A stretch of DNA of 64,000 bases from NCBI RefSeq assembly GCF_004379255.2, contig NC_056036.1, positions 2,542,001 to 2,606,000 of the forward strand. Direction: 5' to 3'. Position numbers and translations under genes: made by a program. Of this stretch, positions 23,201 to 35,466 are shown in pieces. Position 1 is the first letter of the stretch; every line of letters starts with the position of its first letter. The stretch is from Salvia splendens (Eukaryota; Streptophyta; Magnoliopsida; Lamiales; Lamiaceae). The notes beneath the pieces are model-generated. The model made no database searches. It worked only from the letters and a program-made list of their open reading frames with translations, and was not told the DNA's origin.

Positions 23201-23710
23201 TCCCCTCAAGAAAATTTGTCGAAATTGGTCGGATATCATCTATTGAAAATAATCATAAGCAGCATGTTGATTATGCAGAGAGCGATGAAAAGGTGATCAT
23301 TACGGTATGGTATATTGAACTTGATAGCTTTTTGTCTTCTTTTTAGAGAAACCTTTGTTATTAATAGTGTCATTTTTTTCCTGGTCTTGTAATGAATGTA
23401 TTAAGCAAGGTGATTCTTTGCAGATAATTGGTAGCAATGCCGGGGAGCGACAGAAAATGTTGGGGTGGCGGACGAGCTTGTAAGCAAGATCTCAGGAAAC
23501 TCACTTTATACACTAAGAAAACACTACTTGGTTTGTACATCTCATCTCATCTCATCTCATCTCATATTATCGCACTCTCTCTGCTGCCTATATATATGAA
23601 GCACCCATCAACACTACTAATCCTCACTCCTTTCCACTGAATTGCAGGGCGTTATGTCTGCTGAAAAGAGATTACTTCTCAGATTGAGGAAACTGTTCAA
23701 TATACAGTGA
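20283..23710 (+). pseudogene. EIF5B: eIF5B (translation initiation factor 5B) pseudogene
   Basis: A decayed copy of the universal GTPase that joins ribosomal subunits. It keeps the order of the family: an opening MGRKK, a long lysine/glutamate-rich N-terminus, coiled coil, and G domain with [12 protein letters not shown] (about 21734), DTPGH and ALNKV at an intron. Lesions include an early stop in codon 21, a frameshift near 21195, a TAA near 21391, a TAG at about 21847 (expected ENIRER reads *NIRER), a frameshift near 21900, loss of roughly 200 residues after LRVK near 23000, and a scrambled end before FNIQ-stop at 23710. Introns are still present (for example 22085-22164), so this is a duplicated, not processed, pseudogene. 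Confidence 0.9.
23529..23565 (+). repeat. CATCT microsatellite
   Basis: About six tandem CATCT units inside the last intron of the eIF5B pseudogene. Confidence 0.85.
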
Positions 23711-24420
23711 TTTTAATCTAGTGTAATTCGATGACCAGACGCGAAAAGTGCACACTATTCCCAGCCCGAATCTTTTGAGAAAATCACGGTAGCTGATCAC
23801 TCACTCTGTAAGCTTTGGATGCCGATAGCAAATACAGTTGGGGGAGAGTTTTTGTGACCAGTTTTCTGATGTTTTTGTGCACATGTTTTGGAAAGGATTC
23901 TAATGTTGAAATGAGTTCCATTGATTTCAACACACCATTGTTCTTTTAAATTATATACTCCATCATAAAGGATTTTCTCAAAAAAAATGTTACTAGTGAA
24001 GTTTCATATAGTATCTTATATTCAACCGTGATGAATTAAAAACATTTACTTGAAATGAAAGAAATCGATCGAAAAAAAGCATAAAATATGAAATGGCTTA
24101 ATTTTTTGGAGAAAATAGAAATACTTCAATTCTGTTGTCCAAGTACTAATATTTCTTCAAATTAATTATAATCAATATCAACTTCAAAATATTACTGATT
24201 ATTCACAATTTAACGATTTTTGAAATAATAATTATATATATAGATCTCCTATGGTCATAATTCACTGAATCCATAAGCAGGTGAAAAACTAAATCCATTA
24301 AACAAAACGAACCAAACCACAACAAATCCTCAAATCTCAACAACCCCATAATTCCTTGACCCCTCTCTATAAACACACTCCCCAATCCTAAATTCAGCAC
24401 AAACTAACTCATCAGCATTC
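23711..24420. other. AT-rich intergenic DNA with a TATA box
   Basis: No gene. CTATAAA at about 24366, some 50 bp before the start codon at 24421, is a good TATA box for the small membrane protein gene. Confidence 0.5.
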
Positions 24421-24801
24421 ATGGCTAGACAACACATAACCTTCAGAAACCAGCAATTCAGCAATTCATACCTGGGATTTGGAGTTGGTAGTCTCATTCT
24501 GTGTGCATTGGCTCTGTTCATGTGTGCCAGCCACTCTCGTAGGCGATGGAGGCACTGGAAATCTTGCTACGGCTACGGGAAACAAGACCCCATCATCCAA
24601 CTCAACCACGAAGAGATCATGGATTACCAGTTAGGAGATGTCGAGCCAAGCAGTGAAGGAACCCTGTGGAAGAAGAATATAATGATGGGAGGAAAGTGCC
24701 AGCTTCCCGACTTCTCCGGTGTCATTATATACGACTCCACAGGGACCGTTGTCACCCCTGCCACGAACCACAGAGCTCTTCCTGCACTTACATGGAAATG
24801 A
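24421..24801 (+). CDS. small plant-specific single-pass membrane protein, function unknown
   Basis: A single exon of 126 residues. Residues about 17-37 (YLGFGVGSLILCALALFMC) form one hydrophobic helix, followed by a strongly basic stretch (SRRRWRHW) suggesting an N-out/C-in topology. The C-terminal half carries LWKKNIMMGGKCQLPDFSGV and a DSTG-VVTP segment, which I recognise as conserved in unnamed plant membrane proteins. No enzyme motif is visible and the role is unknown. A TATA box lies about 50 bp upstream. Confidence 0.8.
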   Translation: MARQHITFRNQQFSNSYLGFGVGSLILCALALFMCASHSRRRWRHWKSCYGYGKQDPIIQLNHEEIMDYQLGDVEPSSEGTLWKKNIMMGGKCQLPDFSGVIIYDSTGTVVTPATNHRALPALTWK

Positions 24802-25094
24802 TGGAGATTCGTACTTCTTTTACTGCTGCTCTTTTCCAGAGGATTGAGACAAGCCGAGAGATTACTAGAAGCTTAAGCCTTGGTTCTTGTAAATCAAGAT
24901 TTTTTTCCTGCAATTCTGTAAAATCTAATGTATATTGTGCACCACTGATATTTATATTGCCTTTCCACAGCAATTGAAAGCATAATGTTTGAGTGGAAAT
25001 AGACCTAACACTCTAATTTTAGTAAGTTAAAAGAAAGCTTATAATACATAAAAAAAAAGGTACCATACTGCCTTTGATAAACCTCAATTTGATA

Positions 25095-28000
25095 TCAAGC
25101 AGTTTTGACACTGTTCCGGCCCCTGAATCCAACAACGTTTAACTTTGAAGTAGATCCAGCGCCACCTTTGTTTCTTCCACCTGGATGGTTTCTCCCACCA
25201 GATGACGTACTTCTTGAGTTGCTAGATCCTGATGAATTTGAAGTTCTGACAACCTTAACCACCTTCTTCTTTGGCTTGGAAAAGACAGAAGCTTTTGTAG
25301 ATTCAGAAAAAGAGCTTTTCTTGGAAAATGCTGTTTTGCCACGAGCTTCAGTTGGCTTTGTCGAGGCAGCTTGACCCTTTCTTTTCAAACTGGAGGTCAT
25401 TTCCCTTTTCTCATTTTGTCCCTTCTGCTGACTTAGGTGTGTCCTGGCAAGATCCCTTTTAAGTCTATCAACAGAGAGGGATTCCAAGCTCTCGTTTTTC
25501 AATATTGCTTCCTCAATGCGGGTGGCCAAAATCATATTCTTTCTAGCGATCAAACTTGTCACCTTCCCTATCATCACAAGGATACCATTAAGGGTCCAGT
25601 TGAAGTTGCACGTAAAGGAATGCAAAAAAGAAGGCCAATTTTCATAAGGCTGAGTTTCAGAAGTGAGAAGAAGAATTCTATCACCGAATTGAAACAAGAG
25701 CTTTAGCACAGGAAAATTTTCAAAGTTTGTATACTGTAAAGCCTTAAAAAGTACCTTTTGCCCCCATACGAGCAGTTCTTCCAGTACGATGGAGATAATC
25801 GATCTAAAAGGTTAAAAAACAAGAAGAATCAGATGGGAAAGCAGTGCATGGAGGAGCGGCAGTAAGAGACTTTTGGCTTACAGAATTCGAGGGAAAGTCA
25901 AACATAATAACATGATCGACATCCAAGTCCAAACCCCTTGCTGCCAGATCTGTGCAGACTAAAGTGGGGCAATCTCCATCGTTGCTCTTAAACTTATCCA
26001 GATTCTCAATCCTGCATCAATTGCATACAATAACACAATCTTAGACAGTAGATAATGCGAAATCTAACAAAAAAGGGTTTCAATTTAAGTATTTAATATT
26101 CCAAAGGGAGAATCTGTAAATTTCCACATAAGCTTTGCATCTGTCAGTGTGATCATGAGCTGCCTAGACAGCTACAAAATAAGAATGATAATCACATCTC
26201 GTCTTACCTCTGTTCAGCTGGAACCTCTCCGTGGTAATTGACCGTAGAGATTTGGTTTTCAGATAAGAAGTGATCCACAGCTCGACTGGAATTCAATGTG
26301 TTGCAGAAGACCATTACTCTGTTTCCTTTTGCTAAACTTGGCTCAAGAACCTGTGATCCCATAACCACATTAACTAAGTTGAAATAGTTAAGAATTGTTG
26401 GTTATATCATCTTATTAAACTTTATCTACACCTGTAATAAGGCTTCCAGCTTATTTTCGGAACCTGAGAGTTTGACGAAATCATGACGAGCAGAAGCAAT
26501 CTTCTTATGGAGTGAAGAAGTACGTAGATGAGCAATTCCTTGAAATTCCTCGTCAACCAGCTTTTGCACTGCCTTCATTAATGAAATGTTTTGTTAATTG
26601 TCCACGAGCACTGAAAAAGCTTCATGGGAAGTACAAGAAACAGCCGAAGGGCATGAAACATCTTTGATGCTATGGGAACACATGGTTTAAATTCTCTTTT
26701 TTTAAACAAACTAAAATTCTTTTAGAAGTGATAGTCTGCAGAATCATCAAAAAATGTCAAGGATGCTAAAAGATGTGGTGCAATAAAGGAAATCTACCAG
26801 TTCAATCACATTCAGAAGAAAGGCCAAAAATAAAAGAACTTTGAAAATTTGAAGAATTAAAGTTCAAATCTAAATTAGGTTATGCATATATGTGATCACG
26901 AGCCTAGTAAGCATACCGCTGTCATAGTTGCAGTTACCAATACTGTTTGAAATCCTAGACCATCAGGTTTAGACGCACGACTCCTCAGCGGAGCAAGAAA
27001 TTTTCTGATGTCAGGCCCAAATCCATGATCAAACATGGTGTCAGCTTCATCCAACACCTATCAAGGGACTAAAACTTTCAACAGGGAAAGGAATAAAAAG
27101 ATTTGGTAATACAAGTTGTTTATACGAAAACGAAAGCGAGAGAGGAGGTTGATTACCAAATATTTTATGTCCCCATAAACCAAATTGCCTTCTTCAATAT
27201 GTTGCAGAACCCGGCCAGGGGTCCCCACAACCATGTCAATCGGGTTGTTTAAGGAATCTTCTTGAGGCTTTAAACGCCCGCCGCCACTTACCATGGTTGG
27301 TCTGAATCGTGCATGGTGGCTAATGGACTTGGAAACACGGAACACCTACACATGCACTTGAACTTCATTGATTGAATCAAGTGGTCAACTGGTCATATCT
27401 TTAAGCAAAAACAAGAGAAACATAAAAACTAACCTGCTCACACAGCTCCCTTGTTGGGCACAGTACAACAGCCCGCGGGCGCCTGGGCTTCATCAGCATA
27501 CCGTGCAAATTCTCGTCCCGTCTCAGCAACTAGAATTCAACATGAAAACAATGTGTTTTAAGACTTTCAGCACTAAAATTCCAGAGTTTCACTAAGTGTA
27601 TGATAAGAGCATTCTCATCAGTATACTTCAATCTCTCCACCCCGATGCCAAAGGCACCCCAAGAACTAGGCAAGAACATTGTTCGGCACTATTAACACAT
27701 CCATCATGCACACAAAAACATCAGCATAACTAATCAAATGCTACCGTTTTCTTCAAAGAAAACATTTGGTACATAGTGATAGATTCATTTATCCCATTTC
27801 CATCAAATGCTAGTGGTAAAAGGTAAAAACAGAAAAAATGAGCAATTAGGATTTCTTAATCAGAATCATGATTCAGAAAAATGAGCAACAGATCGAATCA
27901 AATCAGATTACACAAGAAACAAGACCAACATTATGAATTCAAAAATCCCACGATGATTCAACCTGAACAAGGGGCAAAAGGTAAGCGAGAGTCTTGCCAG

Positions 28001-28458
28001 AGACAGTGTGGGACCCCAAAACCACGCTTTTCTCGTCAAGAACCGCCGGAATCCCAATACACTGAATCTCAGTCGGCTCCGTAATCCCCATTTCCTCCAA
28101 CGCCCCCATCACTTCCTCGCTCAAGCCCAGCTCCCCAAAGCTCGACGCCATTTCCACCGCAGGGCCCTTCTTCCTCCTCGAGCCCTCGCTGTCATGTCTC
28201 ACTTTCTGCTGCGGCGCCGGAGCTGTGGGCTTTGGAGGGTGGGGAGAGTCCTTGAGGTGGCGCTGCCTCAGTCTTTCGAGGAGAATCGAATGCTTCGCGG
28301 GCTGCAGCAATTCCGCCTCTTCAACAGCGGCGGTGCAAAGGGGGCGGAGGAGCCGGCGAGGAGGGAGGGAGAAGCAAATGGGGCGGTGGAAATGGAGGTA
28401 TTTGGGGAGAGAGAGGAGAGAGGAGAGAGGTGGAGAGAGCTTTTGCTGTTGTGCCCAT
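25095..28458 (-). pseudogene. RH39: DEAD-box RNA helicase RH39-like, with frameshift and altered motif I
   Basis: Nine exons on the minus strand: 28458-27963, 27529-27434, 27345-27157, 27057-26917, 26572-26432, 26350-26208, 26011-25882, 25803-25755, 25567-25095. The family member in Arabidopsis is a chloroplast helicase for 23S rRNA maturation. Seen are [29 protein letters not shown] and HRTGRTAR, and a basic tail ending VVGFRGRNSVKTA. Two problems appear. Exons 2-9 total 1362 nt, in frame, but exon 1 from the only plausible ATG ([14 protein letters not shown]) is 496 nt, one base out of phase; the slip lies in the CT/C-rich transit-peptide region near 28390-28420. In addition, Walker A reads SHTVSGKT instead of SHTGSGKT. 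Either this copy is dying or the indel is an assembly error and the substitution is real. Confidence 0.85.
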
Positions 28459-29247
28459 TTCTGGTTTGGGCGAATTCGATAGTAAAGGTCGGATCTTTTT
28501 GTAGAATGAGTTTCCTAGGAAGAAGATGAAGATGATAACTGCAGAAATTGATTTCTTTTTCTTTATTTTTAAGAAAATCCATATTAGTATTTCCTTTAAA
28601 ATAAACAATATTAGACGTAAATAACATCTTTGGAAGTCCCAAAGCAAGTCTACATTAGATAAAAATTTCTATGACTTTAATTAATGTCAATTAAATAAGT
28701 TTCTATGATTAAAAAGGATGAAAAAGAATTAGATTGCGGTACTATATGATTTAAGGTTTGATTTCTACTGTAATCCCAAATTGAGGAGAATTGTTATGTG
28801 ACAAAATATTGATCTAATTTGTTCTGAAAAGCGGGTTACTAGTGCCCTAATAGTGAAAATAAAAGGAATTACAACAATAACTTTTCAAATTTTTTGTTGC
28901 TTGATTTATATAGAGTTAATAAAAATAATTAATCATAGATGATCTAATCCTTCAAATATTTATATCTATAATTCTAGCATACAAAGTATACTCCTACATC
29001 TTAATTTATCGGCACCGTGACAATCTAATTAATAAAAATAGCTGGAATCAATAAAATCATATAGTACTAAAAAACATTTAAACTTGAGACTCTATTCAAC
29101 AATACTGAGAAAAAGAAACAAAATTAATGTTGGTTTTTTTTACTGCATCGAGTTCCTGAAAGATATCCGAGCAATCAACTGTTGCAAAGCTTCTTCAAGC
29201 ATTTGACTGAAAGCGCTTACACACTGCTGCACAGTGAAAATGATGTC
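28459..29247. other. intergenic DNA between divergent regulatory ends
   Basis: Promoter side of the RH39-like gene and the 3' side of HGPRT. AT-rich; nothing else recognised. Confidence 0.5.
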
Positions 29248-30824
29248 TCACTTGTACATCTCTGGCTTTAAGACACCAACATATGGCAAGTTCCGGTACT
29301 GCTCGGCGAAGTCGAGTCCATAGCCCACAACAAACTCATCTGGGCACTGCCAATACATGAAAACATATGTTTAGTAAATCATGATTCCAGACAAGTTACT
29401 CCGTATGAGATTAGTAGCAACTGATTTGAGTTATCGAACACAAACCAATCCAATGCTGGTAAATGCATCACCCTTGCAAGAGTTAATACCTCAAACTGGA
29501 TTGGGTGAACTTAATCATGAAGAGCTTATTTGAATATGAATTGCAGCAAATGAAGGCAGGGTGGTAGGCTAGCTTAACTGAGTCCTTGACTAATAAATTG
29601 CGATGTTTTGCTAAGTTGGATTGTAGCATGCTGCGAAATAAAAGACGTAGTAGCAAATGGCATCATAAACTACGAAACTACAAAGTCTGTTTGGCATTAG
29701 CTCCTATAGACCAAAAATAAGATCATGCATTTGTACATAATCACTGGTGTGGTATTGAGGGAGGAAGATAAGAGAGGGAGAGAGATCACCTCAAAGCCAC
29801 GGTAAAACTTCCCTTCACCGACAACTTGAAAGTGAACCTTTCGCCTTGCTGGTTTATCAAGAAGAGTGCAAACAGACACGGAAGAGGCACCATTCGTTTT
29901 CATGTAATCGATGAGACATGACAACGTGTTCCCCGTATCCACAATATCCTCAACCTAAGCAGCACAGGAAACAATCGGAATAGACTTCCAAGTAAGCAGA
30001 GCATAAACCATACATACATCACAGAAGATTTACAAAACATCTCAGAAAGCAACAAACAGAGACAATGCTGCTAATCACCACCATTGGAGGAACCAGAATC
30101 CTACAAAATCTTAATCCGACACATACAATGATACAAACTCCGAATTCAGATGCAAGTAAAGCATTCAACGAAAATTGCACCATACATCATCAAAACCTCT
30201 TCAATTATAAACCATACAACGTGGAGGATTTATCTCAGAAACATTGAACAGAGATAATGCTGCTCATCACCACAATTGGAGGAACCAGAAATCCTACAAA
30301 ATCATAAACCAACGCATACAAACTCCGAATCCAGATGATAGTAGCGAATTGAAAATTGGCCCAAACATCATCAAAACCTCCTCAAAAGCAAATCACGGAA
30401 TGAACCAGAGCATATGAATTCAACGATAGCAGATACACATAAAACAGGCGTGCCTATACTCAGTCAGTAAAATCGTCGAACAGAATCGAGGCAACAAACA
30501 AAAAGCAGGGAAAACTTCACCACCGCGTACCAGAATAACGTGCTTCCCTCGAACATCGAGTTTCAAGCCGAATGAAACGGCGGGGTGGCCATTGGAGACG
30601 GTGCCGGAGCCGTACGATTCGGCGCGGATGAAATCGACGGTGATAGGGAGATGAATCTTCCGCACAAGGTCAGCCACGAAGAGAAAAGCTCCGGTGGCGA
30701 CAGCGACAACCGCCGGAGCAGCGCCGCTGGCATTGAAATCGGCGGTGATTGTGGATGCCAGTTCGGAAATCCTATGCGAGATTTGCTGCTCCGTGAAGAG
30801 AATTTTCTGAATGTGGTCGTTCAT
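29248..30824 (-). CDS. HGPT: hypoxanthine-guanine phosphoribosyltransferase
   Basis: Three exons, 30824-30531, 29954-29790 and 29346-29248, total 558 nt for 185 residues. The enzyme transfers phosphoribose from PRPP to hypoxanthine or guanine in purine salvage. The PRPP-binding signature [11 protein letters not shown] (about residues 99-109) is intact and begins exactly at exon 2. RAESYGSGT (about 68-76) matches the family's flexible-loop region, and the C-terminal [20 protein letters not shown] is complete. I start at [10 protein letters not shown]; two codons upstream is only a GTG. The length fits bacterial-type and plant HGPRT. Predicted cytosolic, since no transit peptide is seen. Intron 1 carries a diverged tandem duplication with a period of about 190 bp (about 30048-30420). 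Confidence 0.95.
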
Positions 30825-30952
30825 TTCCACTCACCTAATGATTGCAATCAATCAATCAAAACTCGACGCAAGAACAATTGCTTATTATCAATATTTTAAT
30901 AGCTGTCGCTGTAACTCACTGACTAACAAAGAAGAAGATAATTGAATGCTTA

Positions 30953-31267
30953 GGGTGTCCACTATAAGGTGGACACGCCCAATAGCCTCGCCCCAGTTTT
31001 TTGTCCATAGCCCCAGTTTTTTGTCCATAGCCCCAAAATTCTATTTCTGCCACTATAGTGGACACCTCCAATAGCCCCCAAATTCCAAATACAAAATGCT
31101 ATTTTTCCATAGCCGCGTCCTCGCCCCGAACGCGGCTATCCCGTGTCCGCCGCCCCCATCGCCCCAAAAAGTTGTCCGCCCACCTTTCCCACTATAGCCG
31201 CCCGCCCACCGCCGCCCACCCGCCCCAGACGCGGCTATAGCCGCGTCCACCCCCATAGTGGACGCTC
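30953..31267. mobile_element. PIF/Harbinger-type MITE, GC-rich
   Basis: 315 bp flanked by the 3-bp target TTA at 30950-30952 and 31268-31270. Ends GGGTGTCCACTAT and, inverted, GAGCGTCCACTAT. The interior is very GC-rich, with repeated ATAGCCGCGTC and ATAGCCCC motifs. A 20-bp segment containing CCCCAGTTTTTTGTCCATAG is tandemly duplicated. It lies about 130 bp upstream of the HGPRT start codon. Confidence 0.85.
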
Positions 31268-31910
31268 TTAAAGACTGAAAATGCTGATTTATAGAATTAT
31301 ACTAGTTGACTCTATAATGATGATTTATTTATTTTTTACATAAATGAATTTGTTATATCACTGACTAAATAGGATAGTTAGATACAGTTTGTTTTGAATT
31401 GCCTTGAATTTTAAAAATTGTGAAGGAATACAGATGTAAAAAGTTTATGGAAAATAGGTCATGTTTATGAGCGGAATATGAGCGGAATATGTGACTTACT
31501 AAATATAGTAAAAGCTAGAATATGTAATGACATACATACTAATTAAAGTCTCAAATTGTATAATTAGAAACTAATTAGATATATTACGTACATAAAATTA
31601 AAAAAATGAGAAACGCACACACAAACAAATTTTTAAAACAGTTTAAAAATCGGTAGGGTTAAAACCGTTTGAAAATTGACGGAATTGTTAGCGTAAGACC
31701 AATTGTGGTCCGAGTTGAAATGTTCAGGATGCAAAAATTCAAAAGTTCAAAAGATAAAGTATATGACCAAAATCGTAAAATTGACATATGTTAGGACCAG
31801 TTTTGGCTTTTACTCCACAAAATAAATAAGAGAAAAGATATAAAATGAAAAAACAACAATAAGAAAGACCCACAAAAAACAAAGTCGGGAATTAAAATGC
31901 CAACTCTCTG
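31268..31910. other. AT-rich intergenic DNA
   Basis: Nothing recognised apart from short local repeats such as GAGCGGAATAT twice near 31470. Confidence 0.5.
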
Positions 31911-31911
31911 C

Positions 31912-32050
31912 TTGCCAGAAGCCCATCTCCCAAGGCCTTACACTTGTGTCTGAGAGGTGTTGCAACTACACGACAGTAGTGGGATTTGATCCTTGGCCAA
32001 TCATACAAATCTGCCCCTCCGAAACCAACTGCGCTCTGCCCCTACGGACA
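31912..32050 (-). mobile_element. tRNA-derived SINE-like fragment
   Basis: On the minus strand AGAGCGCAGTTGGT resembles a tRNA A box, and about 45 nt later AGGATCAAATCCC resembles a B box. The tail runs into AT-rich DNA near 31900. I did not find a clear target duplication, so the boundaries are approximate. Confidence 0.55.
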
Positions 32051-32120
32051 ACACTGTTACTATTAATTGTTCTTTGCAATTTACGGACAGCACTGTTACT
32101 ATTAATTGTTCTTTGCAATT
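32043..32120. repeat. 39-bp tandem duplication
   Basis: Two copies, 32043-32081 and 32082-32120, each starting TACGGACA.CACTGTTACT, with one difference. It abuts the SINE-like fragment. Confidence 0.85.
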
Positions 32121-32719
32121 TGTAGGTTTTCCTGGGTTAACTTTCCTTTTAATAAAGAGGTGTTCTTTTTAGTTGTAAATTTTACTAAACAGAAGAGGGA
32201 TAAAAACATATGAAATTTATTTATCACATTTTAGCAGACCTTTTTTTTATCTCATAGTAGTATATTTTGAAGGTGGCAAACATGAAAAATGAGATCATAT
32301 TCTCTTTAAAATAAGTTACTATTTAAATATATTTTCCATAAGATAGTACTACTGTTATGCATGAATTAAAAAGCAGTAACAAAAATAGGTGAAACCACTA
32401 GAAATCTTGAATACTATTACTAAACTGAATATCACTGAATAAACATTTTGTACATATCAATCAAACAGTTATATTTAAAGCCACTACTTCCATTTTACAA
32501 CCATGCACAAGTTTAAACATTTACATACAAAAACAGTCTCATCTTCCACTTTGCTCTAAACTCATCCTCAGTTGATCCATTCCCAGCATTTTCATGAGAA
32601 ATGTACCCTCACTAGGAGGCTCATTATACCACAGACGACACCTGCACGCAGGTGTCGGACCGAGGAACACCCAACAAAAGTTCCTCATAGCTGCTAGTGG
32701 CAGGGAAGCCAGAGTAATC

Positions 32720-34446
32720 TTAGCTCACTCTCCGGTAGCGCCCTTCTCTCATGCTCGATACTCTCCTGTATTCAATCTCTGCATCGGAATTTGATGCGCC
32801 AAACTGATACTTGCGTCCGATTCTGGGAGCACCCATCTTAGAGAATATGCTGTTTCCGTGGCTTGAAGTGTGGTTACTGTGGAAGCTTCGTGCAGTATCT
32901 CCTAGTCGCCTCTGTGGAACTTCATCTGAGACATGAGCAAAGCAAAGCCATTTTCAGGGAAAGAGATACGAGGAAGATGGAGATGACAAGAATCTGTGAG
33001 CAGATTCAATCATTTGCAGAACTTTTAACAAGTTTAAATCACGGTAAGAAGTTTATGTAAATGAGAAACTCTAATTCACCTTCAACATGATTATACGAGC
33101 CTCCAGTATGCACGCTGCTAGAACGATTTAGTCGTACTTTACTGAGCTGTGGGCAAGGAAAATGTTCTTCCCTCTTCTTGGTTTCAAATACCTCTTTCCT
33201 GGGAGGAGTTGTAATACGTTCCTCCTCAGTAGGCTGATTGAAAGCAAAAGGTGTTATGCTAAAGGAGTCTTCTGACACATCAGAGATCTCAGCATAATTA
33301 GTTGTGGTGATGATTTCATCTGCACTGAACCCAAAAGATGCTCTATAAGCTTCGAGTTCCTCAGCATCTGGTTTGCAAATTTTGTTCTGACGGTTCTGGT
33401 ATCCATTTCCACCATTTGAACAGGTATCAGATTCCTTGGAAATACTTAGCCTACCACCAGAATTAGAAAAGGATGAATGGTCAAGGTAGAACTGTGCAAA
33501 CGTCTCGGGGCAGAAGAAATTGGAATCTTGACGTGACTTGGAGGCTCTAGGTGCCTGGGCACCAACAAACATGCCTGAGTCGGACTTTGCATACGGAGAC
33601 CCTTCTGAAGGAATAGAGGGTTCCCACCGAGGAGGGAACTCCCTTTCATTAAAGGATGATGATAAGCAATCACCAGAGGCTCTTGAAACAGGGGATCTCA
33701 GCGTACTTGCAGGACTTCCTGGATAGAGTAAATATGTTGATTGAAGATCATTCGCAGTAGGGTAGCCGTTCTTATCAGTGGTTCTGAATTTCGCAGATGA
33801 TGAAAGGAAATGCGCGTAAGGCACATCTGGTGAAGATGGAGTTGTCAAATGTGCCAGCTCTGGTGGAGGAGTTAAAGGAGCTGTTGATGGTTCAGTTGTA
33901 AAAGTCGAGAATACAGGAGGAGATACCAGTCGAGTGTCGTGAGCATATGGACCAGTGACGAACATATTAGATGAAGGAGCTCTGGGTGAATTAGCAGACA
34001 AGAAGCAGTTGGGCGACTGAGCTGTTGATGGGAGTCCAGAATTCGAGAATGAAGCCGGTGAGGATGGTGGAGCTAAAAGAGACAAAGCAACACCAGTAGC
34101 CTGATTGGCCAATCCACCACCTTGATGCCCATTCGGCTGATTTGATATAGAACTGGCATCAGGGATGCGTGATGCAGGAACAATACGCTTTCCACCTTTT
34201 TGTGTGCGGAAACAAGACAGTCCAACCAAACAACCTGCCCATCTTTTCCGCTGCCAATATAATAAATCAGTAACATCAAACGTCCATTCAAACAAGTGTT
34301 GTTGATGGACAATACATAAATCAGCTGAATATACTTCAAGAATAGCTGAGATTTATATAAAATAGAACTATTGTTTCACATAATCAACATACCCGAGGTG
34401 AGGGAGATTGTTGTGGATGCAGAAACCTGTTCTGCACTGATGCCAT
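32720..34446 (-). CDS. proline/serine-rich protein of the At1g76660 family
   Basis: Three coding exons, 34446-34393, 34250-33080 and 32925-32720, total 1431 nt for 476 residues. The N-terminus (RKRWAGCLVGLSCFRTQKGG, KRIVPASRIP) and long runs such as SLLAPPSSPASFSNSGLPS, GPYAHDTRLVSPPVFSTFT and EELEAYRASFGFSADEIIT match a plant family annotated as hydroxyproline-rich-like or uncharacterised protein At1g76660. No catalytic domain, signal peptide or membrane helix is seen, so despite the name a cell-wall role is unlikely. The role is unknown. A non-coding leader exon at about 35319-35440 with a GT donor suggests a 5' UTR intron of about 900 bp. No lesion. Confidence 0.88.
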
Positions 34447-35440
34447 AACAAGCTATTCACTAGAGGACTGCACACCAAAATCTGTGTACTCTTCTTATCC
34501 AATGACAAGTCTGGCCCACTCGCAATTCAATCGAAGATTATAACTAACTAGCCACCTCTTAGTTGAACGAAAATTTCATTTGTAAGAACAAGTTCAAGAA
34601 ACCAGATTTAGTGGAATTGATTATGTGCCAAGACACCTCAGACATTATAACAAGCATACCCAGAGAATCAGGGTTGAAGTGCCTATAATTCAGGTAAATC
34701 AGCTGCGATAAATGCCTTATGACAGGCTTAAGAAATTCTGTGAAATTACAAGCATCTTAAAAAACCTTCAAGCAAGGACCAGTTAAAAGAAGATAATTTT
34801 GCTTCCTTAATCCTATTCAATTGCATGCACTGGAAAAATCCATATACAATAGATAAGCATAATTAGGTATCATGTTCAAAATTGATTTTTTTTTCCACAC
34901 AGGTCAAGCTTTTTTCTAGTTTGACAATTTTTCACACAAGTCATTGAGTTCTCTTCATCAAGATAATAATAATATTCCAATCCAGCTGATATTAAAAACA
35001 AAATCCTGTTGCTAACAAACAAGAAAACGACCCTAAAAAAAGAAAGGAAAGTGCTGACTGAAGCTACTGTGCTCTTATTCAACAACCCTTGGAAAACAAA
35101 CATATCAAAACGCGGAGAATGAAACAAGGAGATTTAACAACATTAGCAAATCAACCAGCTCCACGCACACGAAATAATCTTAGAATACATAATAAACTAC
35201 GAATTGCAATATTGCGAAAACCTAGCAAGCAAAACAGCTACAAAATTACAAATAACAGCAAAGGAAGAGGCAACACACGGCTTAAAAAGCAACTGCAAAA
35301 ATGGCGTGCGTTTGTTACCTGAGAGAAGCAGCAGCCGCAGCTCTCTGAGTTCGGGTGCTAGGAGGGAAGAAAGAGCGCGAGGATCCACAGAAGTTAGTGA
35401 TAAAGAAGAGAGAGATGGAGCAGAGGCCTAGATCTGATCA
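34447..35440 (-). other. probable 5' UTR intron and leader exon
   Basis: On the minus strand a GC-rich leader (about 35440-35319) ends in TCTCTCAG|GTAACA, a good donor. The intron would run to just upstream of the ATG at 34446. Long 5' UTR introns are common in plants and often raise expression. No other feature in this interval. Confidence 0.5.
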
Positions 35441-35466
35441 CTTCTGTTTGGATCATTGATTGTTTA

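Noticed and set aside
25105..25374. Plus-strand frame opposite the RH39-like tail
   Set aside because: Shadow of the basic helicase C-terminus.
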